Shown here piece by piece: positions 52,540-60,804 of a stretch of DNA of 64,000 nucleotides. Source of the DNA: Chlorogloeopsis sp. ULAP01. Lineage in GTDB: Bacteria > Cyanobacteriota > Cyanobacteriia > Cyanobacteriales > Nostocaceae. Numbering within the stretch: the first letter of the stretch is position 1; each line of letters opens with the position of its first letter. A model generated the notes under the pieces. That model searched no databases. It had not been told where the DNA came from and was given only the letters and a program-made list of their open reading frames with translations. A program made the position numbers and the translations under genes. The stretch is from contig NZ_JAUDRH010000008.1 in NCBI RefSeq assembly GCF_030381805.1, positions 124,001 through 188,000 on the forward strand. Direction: 5' to 3'.

Positions 52540-52934
52540 TTATTGTTGTTGCTACAACTATTCTATTATTCACTGGACTCTTGCTTGGCTATGTTCTTTC
52601 CCAATTAGTTTTGGGATATCTGGCACTTAACCTCTTAACTTTCTTGGGAACATTTAGCCTAATTTTAATTTTTGGTACGCTTTATTACGTTTTATTTTGG
52701 GAATTACGCAGACAACAATCTCGCTCATCACAGCGAGTAACTAAAATTACTGCGAATCAACGGATAGTTGATAGTCGTCTGAGAAACAAACTAATTGCGA
52801 AGTTAGATGGTGATGCTACTATGGCAGAACGTTTAATAGAGCAGGCAAAGCTGGATAATCCTGGTATGCCAGAAAGTTGGTACTGGGAAAGAGTGATTGC
52901 TGATGTAGAACGTGAGTTAGGCGATCGCAAATAA
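52524..52934 (+). CDS. Uncharacterised membrane protein coupled to AmpG-like permease
   Basis: A 136-residue protein with two N-terminal membrane helices (LIIVVATTILLFTGLLLGYV and ALNLLTFLGTFSLILIFGTL) and a soluble C-terminal half. That half contains LIAKLDGDATMAERLIEQAK and NPGMPESWYWERVIADVERE, a pattern I recall from small cyanobacterial hypothetical proteins. No family name can be given. It begins inside the 3' end of the permease gene (overlap 52524-52539). Confidence 0.72.
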   Translation: MGQKLIIVVATTILLFTGLLLGYVLSQLVLGYLALNLLTFLGTFSLILIFGTLYYVLFWELRRQQSRSSQRVTKITANQRIVDSRLRNKLIAKLDGDATMAERLIEQAKLDNPGMPESWYWERVIADVERELGDRK

Positions 52935-53004
52935 TAAAGTAAAGGGGCTAGGGACTGGTGACTGGGAACTAGGAACAAAAGCGAAAAATTAGGAAAGGGA
53001 CTTT

Positions 53005-53108
53005 AACTGATGCCAAGGTTAGCGATCACACTCGTGGCGGTTGCGGCACGGGCAGAAAAATTTTCAATTTTGCTGCTGCCGGCGTTAGCCGACCTTGGCA
53101 TTTAGTTT
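53005..53108. repeat. ~100-bp palindromic element with a 31-codon open frame on both strands
   Basis: ATGCCAAGGT (53010-53019) pairs perfectly with ACCTTGGCAT (53092-53101), flanked by AACT/AGTT. On the plus strand the element is a complete 31-codon frame (ATG 53010 to TAG 53105, starting MPRLAITLVAVAARAE). The minus strand also opens with ATGCCAAGG. No strong ribosome-binding site precedes either. It may be a structured RNA, a dispersed palindrome or a micropeptide. Confidence 0.45.
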
Positions 53109-53201
53109 TCTTCACATTGCCCCCCGAACACCGCTAAAATATATTCCAGTTAAATTAACAAATCTTTAACTAATTCTTAGAAAGCTCACCTTGCATTCAA
53201 C

Positions 53202-53483
53202 ATGGCTATCTTTCGTCAGTATATTGCACCACTACTTGTAGTGGTAATATTTCTAATTGCCTTGGTGGCAGTCAGCGCTCGCATATTTTTGCCTTCAGAT
53301 ATGGCAGCACCCGCACCGATTGAAGATGGGGGAATAGGGGGAGGACTCAGCCACCTGAGCAAGCCCGAATTGTATACACCCTCCGGGCGGCTACCCGCAG
53401 GGTACAAACTGGTGTTGAGAGATGAAGAGAGTTTTTTCTCTATGTCTGTAACCGTATCATCTTCTGCTCCTCTAATTTCCTAA
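53202..53483 (+). CDS. Small single-span membrane protein with repeat-derived C-terminus
   Basis: A 93-residue frame. The N-terminal ~45 residues look genuine: a membrane helix (YIAPLLVVVIFLIALVAVSA) followed by RIFLPSDMAAPAPIEDGG, a pattern I associate with short cyanobacterial proteins. From about residue 58 the DNA is a GC-rich hairpin repeat (ACCCTCCGGG and CCCGCAGGGT), so the rest of the protein is probably acquired sequence that happens to remain in frame. Function is unknown. Confidence 0.5.
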   Translation: MAIFRQYIAPLLVVVIFLIALVAVSARIFLPSDMAAPAPIEDGGIGGGLSHLSKPELYTPSGRLPAGYKLVLRDEESFFSMSVTVSSSAPLIS

Positions 53484-53503
53484 TGTCGGCATAAACAATA
53501 CCA

Positions 53504-54064
53504 GTGAGCGTAAATACTACTTTGGCTGAGGAACTACTACCGGGGTACAGCATTAAGCGTGGTTCTATTATTGATCGGGCAATGCTAATCAGGTTTATGC
53601 ACCTGACTTACCAGGATATGTTTCCTACTCAGGATTTTTCCCATCTGGCGCAAACGGTTAAACAATATTTCTCTGACAACACCCCATTGTGGTGGGTAGA
53701 GGAAGAGGGGGGGCAAGGGGAAGAAGACACGGAGACGCCCAGACGCGGGGATGCGGAGAAATTTTCACCTTTCCACTCCTCCACTTCTCCTGTTGGTTGC
53801 TTGTGGATGGGAAATGCCATTGATCAAGTGAGTGGCGATCGCCACGCTCATATCTTTTTAATTTATGTTGTACCAGAGTATCGGCGACGAGGTATCGGCA
53901 CAGCTTTGATGCAGTATGCAGAAGCATGGGCAAAAAAAAGAGGCGATCGCCAAATTGGCTTACAAGTTTTTCCATCCAATCAAGCTGCCTTAAATCTTTA
54001 TAATCAGTTGGGTTATCAAACCCAATCTTTTTGGATGTTAAAACCTCTGTATCCAAAAATATAG
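53504..54064 (+). CDS. GNAT-family N-acetyltransferase with an in-frame repeat insert
   Basis: A 186-residue acetyltransferase. The acetyl-CoA motif is intact (YVVPEYRRRGIGTALMQYAE, with RRRGIGT as the pyrophosphate loop), as is the C-terminal LQVFPSNQAALNLYNQLGYQ. Residues ~65-96 (EEEGGQGEEDTETPRRGDAE and what follows) are encoded by sequence like the intergenic repeats of this genome (GACACGGAGACGCC units, ~53697-53790), inserted between two core strands and kept in frame. The start is GTG 53504. The substrate is unknown. It may be functional if the insert forms a loop. Confidence 0.82.
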   Translation: MSVNTTLAEELLPGYSIKRGSIIDRAMLIRFMHLTYQDMFPTQDFSHLAQTVKQYFSDNTPLWWVEEEGGQGEEDTETPRRGDAEKFSPFHSSTSPVGCLWMGNAIDQVSGDRHAHIFLIYVVPEYRRRGIGTALMQYAEAWAKKRGDRQIGLQVFPSNQAALNLYNQLGYQTQSFWMLKPLYPKI

Positions 54065-54140
54065 GTGTTGTATACTTCCAGCATGATTTCCATCAAGGGC
54101 ATGGAAGTGTAGAATCAATTTTCAAAAATCATTTCCCTTG

Positions 54141-54187
54141 TAACCCTAAACCCTTAAACCCTCACCCCCTTAAACCCTTACACCCTT
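54141..54187. repeat. CCCTTAAA-type short tandem repeat
   Basis: Five irregular copies of an 8-base unit (AACCCTAAACCCTTAAACCC and similar) lie between the GNAT and HEAT-repeat genes. This is another member of the short tandem class in this window. Confidence 0.7.
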
Positions 54188-54266
54188 TGTTAAGTAATTT
54201 TTACTGCCACGATCCAAAATTAAAAATGGTATGGTAAGTGGCAGTAGGTAATGGTACTTTTGATGT

Positions 54267-55025
54267 ATGTACGACGAAGATGACCTGAGCCTACTCGATG
54301 CTGAAGCGGAGCTAGAAAGCCCTTTAGATCAAATGGAGCCACTGACCGCAGAGTCAGAAGTGCCAAAACCCGATCCAGAGGAAATGCTACCGCTCTTAGA
54401 GCATTCTCAGCCACAGCAGAGGATGCTAGCAGCGCGTGCTTTCTGCGACATAGAAGATGAACGTGCTATTCCCCATCTGATTCGCCTCTTAACTGATACT
54501 TGTCCCTTAGTGCGGGTAAGTGCAGCTTATGGACTCGGACGTAATCCCAGCCCAGATGCAGTTGAACCATTGATTGCCCAATTGGAACGAGACTGGAATG
54601 GATATGTGCGCAAAGGAGTTGTTTGGGCATTGGGTAACTGCCGTGATCGCCGTTGTTTAGCACCTCTAGCAGATGCTTTGAGAACCGACATTCCGGCAGT
54701 ACGCTTGTGGGCTGCTAGTTCCTTGGCACAAATGGCAGAAGTGGGTTATGAAGTTGTTGTCAAAGCAATACCACCGTTAATTGAAGCCTTGGTGCAAGAT
54801 CCGATCGCAGCAGTTCGGAGTAATAGTGCTTGGGCGATCGGACAATTATGTCGCGAACTACCTTCTAACGTTGTCTATGCGACTGCCGTTGATGCTTTGA
54901 TTCAAGCCTTTGCCGAAGATCAAGATTTGGGCGTGCGAGAAGATGCTAAAACAGCAATTCTAGGAGTAGGCGATCCGCGTGGATTGCAGTTGATTGAGAC
55001 TTTGGAACAGGAAGGGTGGTTTTGA
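54267..55025 (+). CDS. HEAT-repeat protein
   Basis: A 252-residue protein with an acidic N-terminal lead (DEDDLSLLDAEAELESPLDQ) and about five HEAT units, for example AIPHLIRLLTDTCPLVRVSA, AVEPLIAQLERDWNGYVRKG and LAPLADALRTDIPAVRLWAA. The fold is related to cyanobacterial phycobilin lyases of the CpcE/F type and to NblB, but it lacks clear lyase-specific features and no phycobilisome gene is nearby. A scaffold or protein-interaction role is the safe reading. Confidence 0.85.
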   Translation: MYDEDDLSLLDAEAELESPLDQMEPLTAESEVPKPDPEEMLPLLEHSQPQQRMLAARAFCDIEDERAIPHLIRLLTDTCPLVRVSAAYGLGRNPSPDAVEPLIAQLERDWNGYVRKGVVWALGNCRDRRCLAPLADALRTDIPAVRLWAASSLAQMAEVGYEVVVKAIPPLIEALVQDPIAAVRSNSAWAIGQLCRELPSNVVYATAVDALIQAFAEDQDLGVREDAKTAILGVGDPRGLQLIETLEQEGWF

Positions 55026-55155
55026 AACAGACAAGGGGATAAGGAGGTGAGGGAGGTAAGGAAGCAATCAGAGTAATTCTCCCCCATCTTCCCTATCTTC
55101 GCCATCTCCCCCATTGTCCCCTCTCCCGCTCTCCGCCTCTTAGCATCCAGTGCGA

Positions 55156-57360
55156 TTACGCAGTCAAATCAAACTCATGCCATTCGTTGCGCCATTTGAG
55201 TCGGAATTTTAGGCGCGTCCAGTTGGGAGGAAGATTTGGACATGCTATGGGGCCAAAGTTTGTCAACCGTACACCAGCAAAGCCGAAGATGATTGCTTGC
55301 CACACTCCCCCAGCACTAGCGGCGTGGATTCCTTCGTGGGCGTTACGACGCACGTCCGCTAAATCTACCATTGCTGCCCGCATAAAGTGGGTGTAGGCTT
55401 CGGCTGGCTGATTGAGATCGCAAGCCAAAATAGCGTGAATTGCAGGGCCGAGAGAGGAACCATAGCTATGATCGGTACGGGGGCTGTAATAATCCCAATT
55501 GGTTTTTAGGGTTTTACGGTCGAAGCGATCGCGCAACAGATACATTAGCATCAACACATCCGGCTGCTTAAGAATCTGCTTTTGGCTGGTGGCTTCTACT
55601 CCTAGCAAACCTTGCATTGATTTGGTACGGGGTTCGTAGTCAGCTAAATTAACATCTTCTAAATTAAAGAAGCCTTCAAACTGCTCAATCAAACCAGTTA
55701 CCAAATCTTGATTTATGTAGAGATGATTGGCAATGTCACCCCACAGTTCGAGCTGTTCTGGCTGCAAGTAAAGCTTTTGTGCCAATTGTACTGAAGTGTC
55801 GGGATAGGACTTCACTAGCCAATCCCACAATGCCAAAGCAGTTTGCAAGTGCCACTGCACCATTACATTGGTAAAGGCATTATTGTCTACGCGATCGTGG
55901 TTTTCATCAGGGCCGATTGTATCGCGAATGTCATAACAATGGCGCTGCTGGTTCCACTCTACCCGACTTTCCCAGAACACTGCCGTATCTAAAATTATTT
56001 CCGCGCCACAGTCGCGCATCCATTCATCATCACCTGTGGTTTGCCAGTATTGCCAAGCAGCATAAGCCACATCAGTATTAATGTGTACCTCAATATCGCC
56101 GCACCAGATCCGGACTTGTTCGCCATTTGGCCCTGGTACCCACCTGGGAGTCACTTCATCACCAGTGCTGGCACTTTCCCAAGCATACATTGCTCCTCTG
56201 TATCCCATTTCTTGGGCTTTGCGTCGCGCTCCCCGTAAAGTGTGGTAGCGATAGGTAAGTAAGTTACGCGCTAAGGCAGGCTGAGTGTGGATCAACAAAG
56301 GCAGAATAAAAATTTCCGTGTCCCAAAAGATATGTCCGCTATAAGCAAAACCGGAAAGGGTTTTGGGAGGAATACTAACTCTATCGTCATAACGGGGTGC
56401 AACCGCAAGTAGCTGAAACAGATTGTAGCGGATGCTCAACTGCGAGAAGCGATCGCCTTCTATGACCACATCGCTATCTTGCCAAACCCTCTCCCATGCA
56501 GCAATGTGCGCTGCTAACAAGGTTGAATAGCTGGGTGCAGCGACGAGTCGAATTAACGCTGCTTCGGCAGGAGTTGGTATTTCCCGTGAGGTGTAGAGAG
56601 TAACAATCTTTTCTAGAGTAACAGTCTTTTCTGGTTCTACTTGCAAAGTTGTTACTAGCGTCGGGCTATAATCTTTAACCTGATTTACGTGTACCGATGC
56701 AACTTCTTCTCCTTCTACTATCAACTTAGCTGCCATGCCAAGTTCGATAGCAGAATGGAGAGTTTGACTGTGCAGCCAGATCAGATTATCTAAGCCACCT
56801 TGCTTCAAAGTTTGCCAATGTTTTACAGCTTGAGTGCGTGGCTCAGGATGAAATCCAACTTCAACCTCAATTTCGCCCTCAAAATCTACAGATGTAATTT
56901 GACATCTGATTGCCAAACAATGTTGATTTGCTAGACTAGCAAACCGCTCAAAATGAAATTCTACAGTATGTCCTGAGGGACTGCGCCACCGCACATCTCG
57001 GCTGACTATACCTAAACGCAAATCGAGGCGACGTTCGTAGTGCAGGATTTCTCCACTGTCCATGCGAAAGCGCTCTCCTGCTACTTTCACCACAAACGGT
57101 AGCCAGCTGGGGCAGTTAACTAGTTCAGTAGTAGCGATCGCCACATCATCATAAACTCCATGAATGATGGTTGCTGGAGAATCATGAGGATAACCTTCCT
57201 CGAAAGTGCCTCGTGTTCCTAAATACCCATTGCCGAGGGTGAAAACTGTTTCTTGATGATGTAACCTAGAGGGATCAAATTCTGTCTCTAGAACGTTCCA
57301 ATCGGTAGAGTTGATCAGTTGCTGGTTTTTTTGAGAGCTATAGACGGACAAGTCTAACAT
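55156..57360 (-). CDS. Glycoside hydrolase family 65 phosphorylase (maltose/kojibiose/trehalose type)
   Basis: A 734-residue GH65 enzyme. The N-terminal beta-sandwich contains VFTLGNGYLGTRGTFEEGYP and the (alpha/alpha)6 barrel contains GHIFWDTEIFILPLL with the general acid E486 in TIGPDENHDRVDNNAFTN. That position is essentially the one in Lactobacillus maltose phosphorylase. The family phosphorolyses alpha-glucosides to beta-glucose-1-phosphate; the acceptor specificity cannot be read here. The partner beta-phosphoglucomutase, often adjacent in other bacteria, is absent. ATG 57360 (MLDLSVYSS) is chosen over an upstream in-frame codon at 57408. Confidence 0.88.
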   Translation of the reverse strand: MLDLSVYSSQKNQQLINSTDWNVLETEFDPSRLHHQETVFTLGNGYLGTRGTFEEGYPHDSPATIIHGVYDDVAIATTELVNCPSWLPFVVKVAGERFRMDSGEILHYERRLDLRLGIVSRDVRWRSPSGHTVEFHFERFASLANQHCLAIRCQITSVDFEGEIEVEVGFHPEPRTQAVKHWQTLKQGGLDNLIWLHSQTLHSAIELGMAAKLIVEGEEVASVHVNQVKDYSPTLVTTLQVEPEKTVTLEKIVTLYTSREIPTPAEAALIRLVAAPSYSTLLAAHIAAWERVWQDSDVVIEGDRFSQLSIRYNLFQLLAVAPRYDDRVSIPPKTLSGFAYSGHIFWDTEIFILPLLIHTQPALARNLLTYRYHTLRGARRKAQEMGYRGAMYAWESASTGDEVTPRWVPGPNGEQVRIWCGDIEVHINTDVAYAAWQYWQTTGDDEWMRDCGAEIILDTAVFWESRVEWNQQRHCYDIRDTIGPDENHDRVDNNAFTNVMVQWHLQTALALWDWLVKSYPDTSVQLAQKLYLQPEQLELWGDIANHLYINQDLVTGLIEQFEGFFNLEDVNLADYEPRTKSMQGLLGVEATSQKQILKQPDVLMLMYLLRDRFDRKTLKTNWDYYSPRTDHSYGSSLGPAIHAILACDLNQPAEAYTHFMRAAMVDLADVRRNAHEGIHAASAGGVWQAIIFGFAGVRLTNFGPIACPNLPPNWTRLKFRLKWRNEWHEFDLTA

Positions 57361-57998
57361 GACTGAATAAAACCTAATACTTGGGGCTGGGATCTGAATG
57401 CAATACAATGGTCAGAGACTAAATTCAGTTCTTTACTACCTTCCACATTTTGTCTAGGGTGCTTTGTGTCTAGACAACTGCGGTTACGTGCAGTAAATCA
57501 CTAACGTTACTCTTTCATCTATCTATAGATAGATTTTCTTATTTTGTTTCTAACAAAATTCTTAAGAGTTGAAAAATATAGTAATTTTTACATTTAGTAA
57601 AGAAATGTACAAAACCACATATTTTTCAATACACATCTCTCGACACTATTTCCAGACACAAAAATAGTCAGGATTGTTGCTTGTAGTGGCTTATATCGAT
57701 TGTAACTCGATCATAATTTAGAGCCACAGCTTACCCTGACATTAAGTAATATTCTTATCTAAATGTTTTCTCGGAAATATAAATTTATTCTTAAATATTG
57801 TTATGAAAGGTAAACTTGACAGCTTGTGGTTGGTTGAGGTTGTCTAAATCAACTCTCCTGTTGTCACACTTCCCTCTTCTCTATTAATTTAAATGAGAAT
57901 TTTATCACTTGAAACGAGAACGTTCTCATGTGGAACAAGAAATTTCTCAATTGAAACAAGAACTTTCCTACTTCACACAGCAACATCCGAATTGAAAG
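57361..57998. other. Long intergenic region with a coiled-coil-like coding remnant
   Basis: About 640 AT-rich bases. Near 57905-57996 an open stretch without an upstream ATG encodes LKRERSHVEQEISQLKQELS and ends at TGA. Its 23/24-base internal repeat (TTGAAACAAGAA units) gives a heptad pattern, so it is probably a fragment of a lost gene. No tRNA or stable terminator is seen. Confidence 0.4.
57517..57534. promoter_or_regulatory. 18-bp perfect palindrome upstream of the GH65 gene
   Basis: ATCTATCTATAGATAGAT is an exact 18-bp dyad about 157 bp upstream of the GH65 start. It is a plausible operator. No regulator gene is adjacent to assign it to. Confidence 0.35.
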
Positions 57999-58166
57999 CT
58001 AATTTTTTGGTACGACGCTCTCCCCAACAAAAAATCTGCCATTTATAAAGTCCGTAGGGAGGGCATGACTGTAATTTTCGTAGACAGAGATTTCAATATT
58101 TTGAGTAATGCCCACTTTACCTCTTTCTTGCTCAAAGGCCTTGTCAACGAGATAATTCTTTGTATA
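57999..58166 (-). pseudogene. Possible C-terminal gene fragment
   Basis: On the minus strand about 55 codons ending at 57999 read like a real protein end (YTKNYLVDKAFEQERGKVGI, then EISVYENYSHALPTDFINGR and FFVGESVVPKN). The frame upstream runs into the start of the opposite gene with unconvincing residues and no proper start, so I read it as a leftover C-terminus. No family is recognised. Confidence 0.3.
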
Positions 58167-58194
58167 CAGCAGTGCTGAGAGGGGAACAGCCACG

Positions 58195-60768
58195 ATGACA
58201 TCACAACAGACAGTGATATGGCTACAAGAACGCACAGCTTTAGGAATTCTCTCACCTGAACCTTTAAGTGCGATCGCTCAAATCCTCGAAGAAAAAGTTT
58301 TTCCAGCAAACCACAATATTGCTACTGAGGGTACTCCTCCAGAAGCACTTTATATTCTGTTGGAAGGTCAGCTCGAAAGCAATAGCAGTAATAAAAATAA
58401 CCCAAGTTTAGCTGTTGGTTTTCTCCCCGGTTCTATCATTCACTTACAAGAAATACTGTTGGATGAGTTGCCTCAGCGCACAATTACTACTATTACAGAA
58501 TGTCGCTTTTGGGTTGTGCCTGCTGCTCAATTTCGAGAAGTAATCAATCAATACCCAGAAATTGCTCAAGTTGTGTCGCGGATGTTAGCACAGGAATTGG
58601 CACAGCTAGCATCTGCTTTTAGCTACGAGCAAGAACGCTCTTTGGCATTACGTCCTTATTTAGTCACAAAGGCGCAACGAGGTATTGTAGGGACAAGTCG
58701 CTATGCGGTGCGTTTGCGCGAACAAATTCGGGAAGCAGCAAGCGATCGCAAGTCAGTTTTGATTTTCGGTGAACCGGGATTAGAAAAAGACAATATTGCT
58801 GCTCTGATTCATTTTGGTTCTAAACAACGGCGAGAACCAATTGTCAAAATTAACTGCGGCATTCTCCAAACTAGTGGGGCTGAATTATTTGGGCGTGCTG
58901 GCGGCAAACCCGGACTTTTGGAATGGTTGGGGGAAGGGACTCTTGTTCTCAACAATATCCAAGAAATTCCGCCTGAGTTGCTGCCCCAAGTCAAAAAACT
59001 ATTACAAGATAATACGTATATTCCCGTAACTCGTTCAGGTGATTCACCCAGCGAACCCCGCACCAGTTGCGCCCGCATTGTGATAGTTGCAGAAAAAGCT
59101 CAACCCCAAATTGAACGCTGTGTTGGTCGAATTATTAAAGTACCGCCGCTACGGGTACGGAAAGCCGATACTAATGCTCAAGTCGAATATTATATCAGTC
59201 TTTACACTCGCGCTAGAGGTATTGCCAAACCGCATATTACTCCAGAAGCTTTACGCCGTCTACAGTCCTATGATTTTCCTGGCAATATCAAAGAGTTACA
59301 AAACTTGGTGGAACGAGCAATTGTCCAAGCAGGGGAGGCACAAGAGTTAACAGAAGAAATTTTCTGGGCAGCAGAAACAAAGAAAAAGCGATTTCGGGTG
59401 AATCTTTTAAATGCCTATCCTGGTTTGCGGAAGTTTCTGCGCAGTTCGTGGTGGCCTGATCGCATTAATTATGGGTTTACTGTTGCTGGTTTTGCCTTTA
59501 TTGTTGCGGTATTATTTGTAGGGCCACAAACACGCGATCGTAATTTTGCTTTAAATCTATTTTGGGCTTGGTGGTGGCCTGTATTTCTTCTCCTGTTTCC
59601 TTTTCTGGGCAGGATCTGGTGTGCCGTTTGTCCGTTCATGATTTACGGTGAAATCACGCAGAAATTATCGACATGGTTGTTGCCTATAAAACTTAAGCGC
59701 TGGCCAAGAGAGAAAGCTGAAAAATGGGGTGGATGGTTTTTATTTGGGATGTTTACCCTAATTTTCTTATGGGAAGAACTCTGGCACTTAGAAAATACAG
59801 CTTATCTTTCAGCTTGTTTATTGTTGTTAATTACAGCAGGGGCAATGATTTTCTCTGCCATTTTTGAGAGGCGATTTTGGTGTCGTTATCTTTGCCCCAT
59901 CGGCGGCATGAACGGTTTATATGCCAAACTTTCAATGACGGAACTACGAGCGCAACAAGGTATTTGTTCTGCTACTTGTACTACATATCAATGTTATAAA
60001 GGAGGCCCGCAGAAAGGTGAGGGAATGGAAACTGACGGTTGTCCCTTATACTCTCACCCAGCACAGCTAGAAGATAATAGAGACTGCGTATTATGTATGA
60101 CTTGTCTGAAGGCTTGTCCCCATCGTTCCGTCGAGTTTAATTTACGTCCTCCTGGTATTGAATTATGGACAACTCACATACCTCGCAGTTATGAAGTGGC
60201 ACTGTTGTTTTTACTGATGGGTGGAGTATATTTGCATCGTCTGCCGGAGTTACAATCTTGGCTGGGAATACAAATAGATTTAACTCAGTTTTTGCCGCAT
60301 TTGGGATTATCTCTACTGGCTTTAATTATTCCCGTGACTATTCCTTTTCTGGGATATGGATTGATAAAGGTTTATTGCTGGTTAAATAATTACATCTCTT
60401 CTGTGAATGCGGTTAAAATCCCAAATCGGATCAAACCGCGAGCTTTTATAGAGCTAGCTTATGGTTATTTGCCATTGGTACTAGGAGGTAACTTGGCTCA
60501 TTATCTGCGCTTGGGCTTAGGAGAAGGAGGGCAGATATTACCAGTGTTTTTTGCAACATTTGGCTTGAATGGCGAACAATTGCCAGTTGTAGTGGCGCAC
60601 CCTGCCGTCATTGCTTTTTTACAGGGGGCTACCTTAATTTTCTCTGTTCTGCTATCTGTATTACTAACACAAAAAATTGCTCGGCAACCGTTGCGTGTGC
60701 TGCTATGGCAACATCTTGCAGCTATTGGGCTAGGAGCAAGTATGTGGCGGATAATCGTGTCTGGTTAA
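58195..60768 (+). CDS. Fusion protein: cNMP-binding, degenerate sigma-54-type AAA+, NapH/NosR-like 4Fe-4S membrane ferredoxin
   Basis: An 857-residue protein in three parts. Residues ~20-130 are a cyclic-nucleotide-binding fold (EALYILLEGQLESN, GSIIHLQEILLDELPQRTIT). Residues ~160-395 follow the sigma-54 activator AAA+ layout (ELFGRAGGKPGLLEWLGEGT, VPPLRVRK, YDFPGNIKELQNLVERAIVQ), but Walker A is GEPGLEKD (192-199), Walker B is GTLVLNNI (248-255) and the GAFTGA loop is deleted, so ATPase and sigma-54 contact should be lost. Residues ~425-857 are polytopic with CAVCP (476-480), CRYLCP (563-568), C591xxxC595 and a ferredoxin motif CVLCMTCLKACP (631-642), as in NapH/NosR. It is probably a ligand-gated membrane electron-transfer protein (inference). 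Confidence 0.85.
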   Translation: MTSQQTVIWLQERTALGILSPEPLSAIAQILEEKVFPANHNIATEGTPPEALYILLEGQLESNSSNKNNPSLAVGFLPGSIIHLQEILLDELPQRTITTITECRFWVVPAAQFREVINQYPEIAQVVSRMLAQELAQLASAFSYEQERSLALRPYLVTKAQRGIVGTSRYAVRLREQIREAASDRKSVLIFGEPGLEKDNIAALIHFGSKQRREPIVKINCGILQTSGAELFGRAGGKPGLLEWLGEGTLVLNNIQEIPPELLPQVKKLLQDNTYIPVTRSGDSPSEPRTSCARIVIVAEKAQPQIERCVGRIIKVPPLRVRKADTNAQVEYYISLYTRARGIAKPHITPEALRRLQSYDFPGNIKELQNLVERAIVQAGEAQELTEEIFWAAETKKKRFRVNLLNAYPGLRKFLRSSWWPDRINYGFTVAGFAFIVAVLFVGPQTRDRNFALNLFWAWWWPVFLLLFPFLGRIWCAVCPFMIYGEITQKLSTWLLPIKLKRWPREKAEKWGGWFLFGMFTLIFLWEELWHLENTAYLSACLLLLITAGAMIFSAIFERRFWCRYLCPIGGMNGLYAKLSMTELRAQQGICSATCTTYQCYKGGPQKGEGMETDGCPLYSHPAQLEDNRDCVLCMTCLKACPHRSVEFNLRPPGIELWTTHIPRSYEVALLFLLMGGVYLHRLPELQSWLGIQIDLTQFLPHLGLSLLALIIPVTIPFLGYGLIKVYCWLNNYISSVNAVKIPNRIKPRAFIELAYGYLPLVLGGNLAHYLRLGLGEGGQILPVFFATFGLNGEQLPVVVAHPAVIAFLQGATLIFSVLLSVLLTQKIARQPLRVLLWQHLAAIGLGASMWRIIVSG

Positions 60769-60804
60769 TGGCTAATGGTAAAAAGCAATGAGTAATCAAC
60801 TACT

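Noticed and set aside
58043..58309. 88-codon minus-strand frame across the start of the cNMP-AAA-ferredoxin gene
   Set aside because: It overlaps a clearly coding start on the other strand and has no coding character of its own; only the different frame ending at 57999 looks protein-like.
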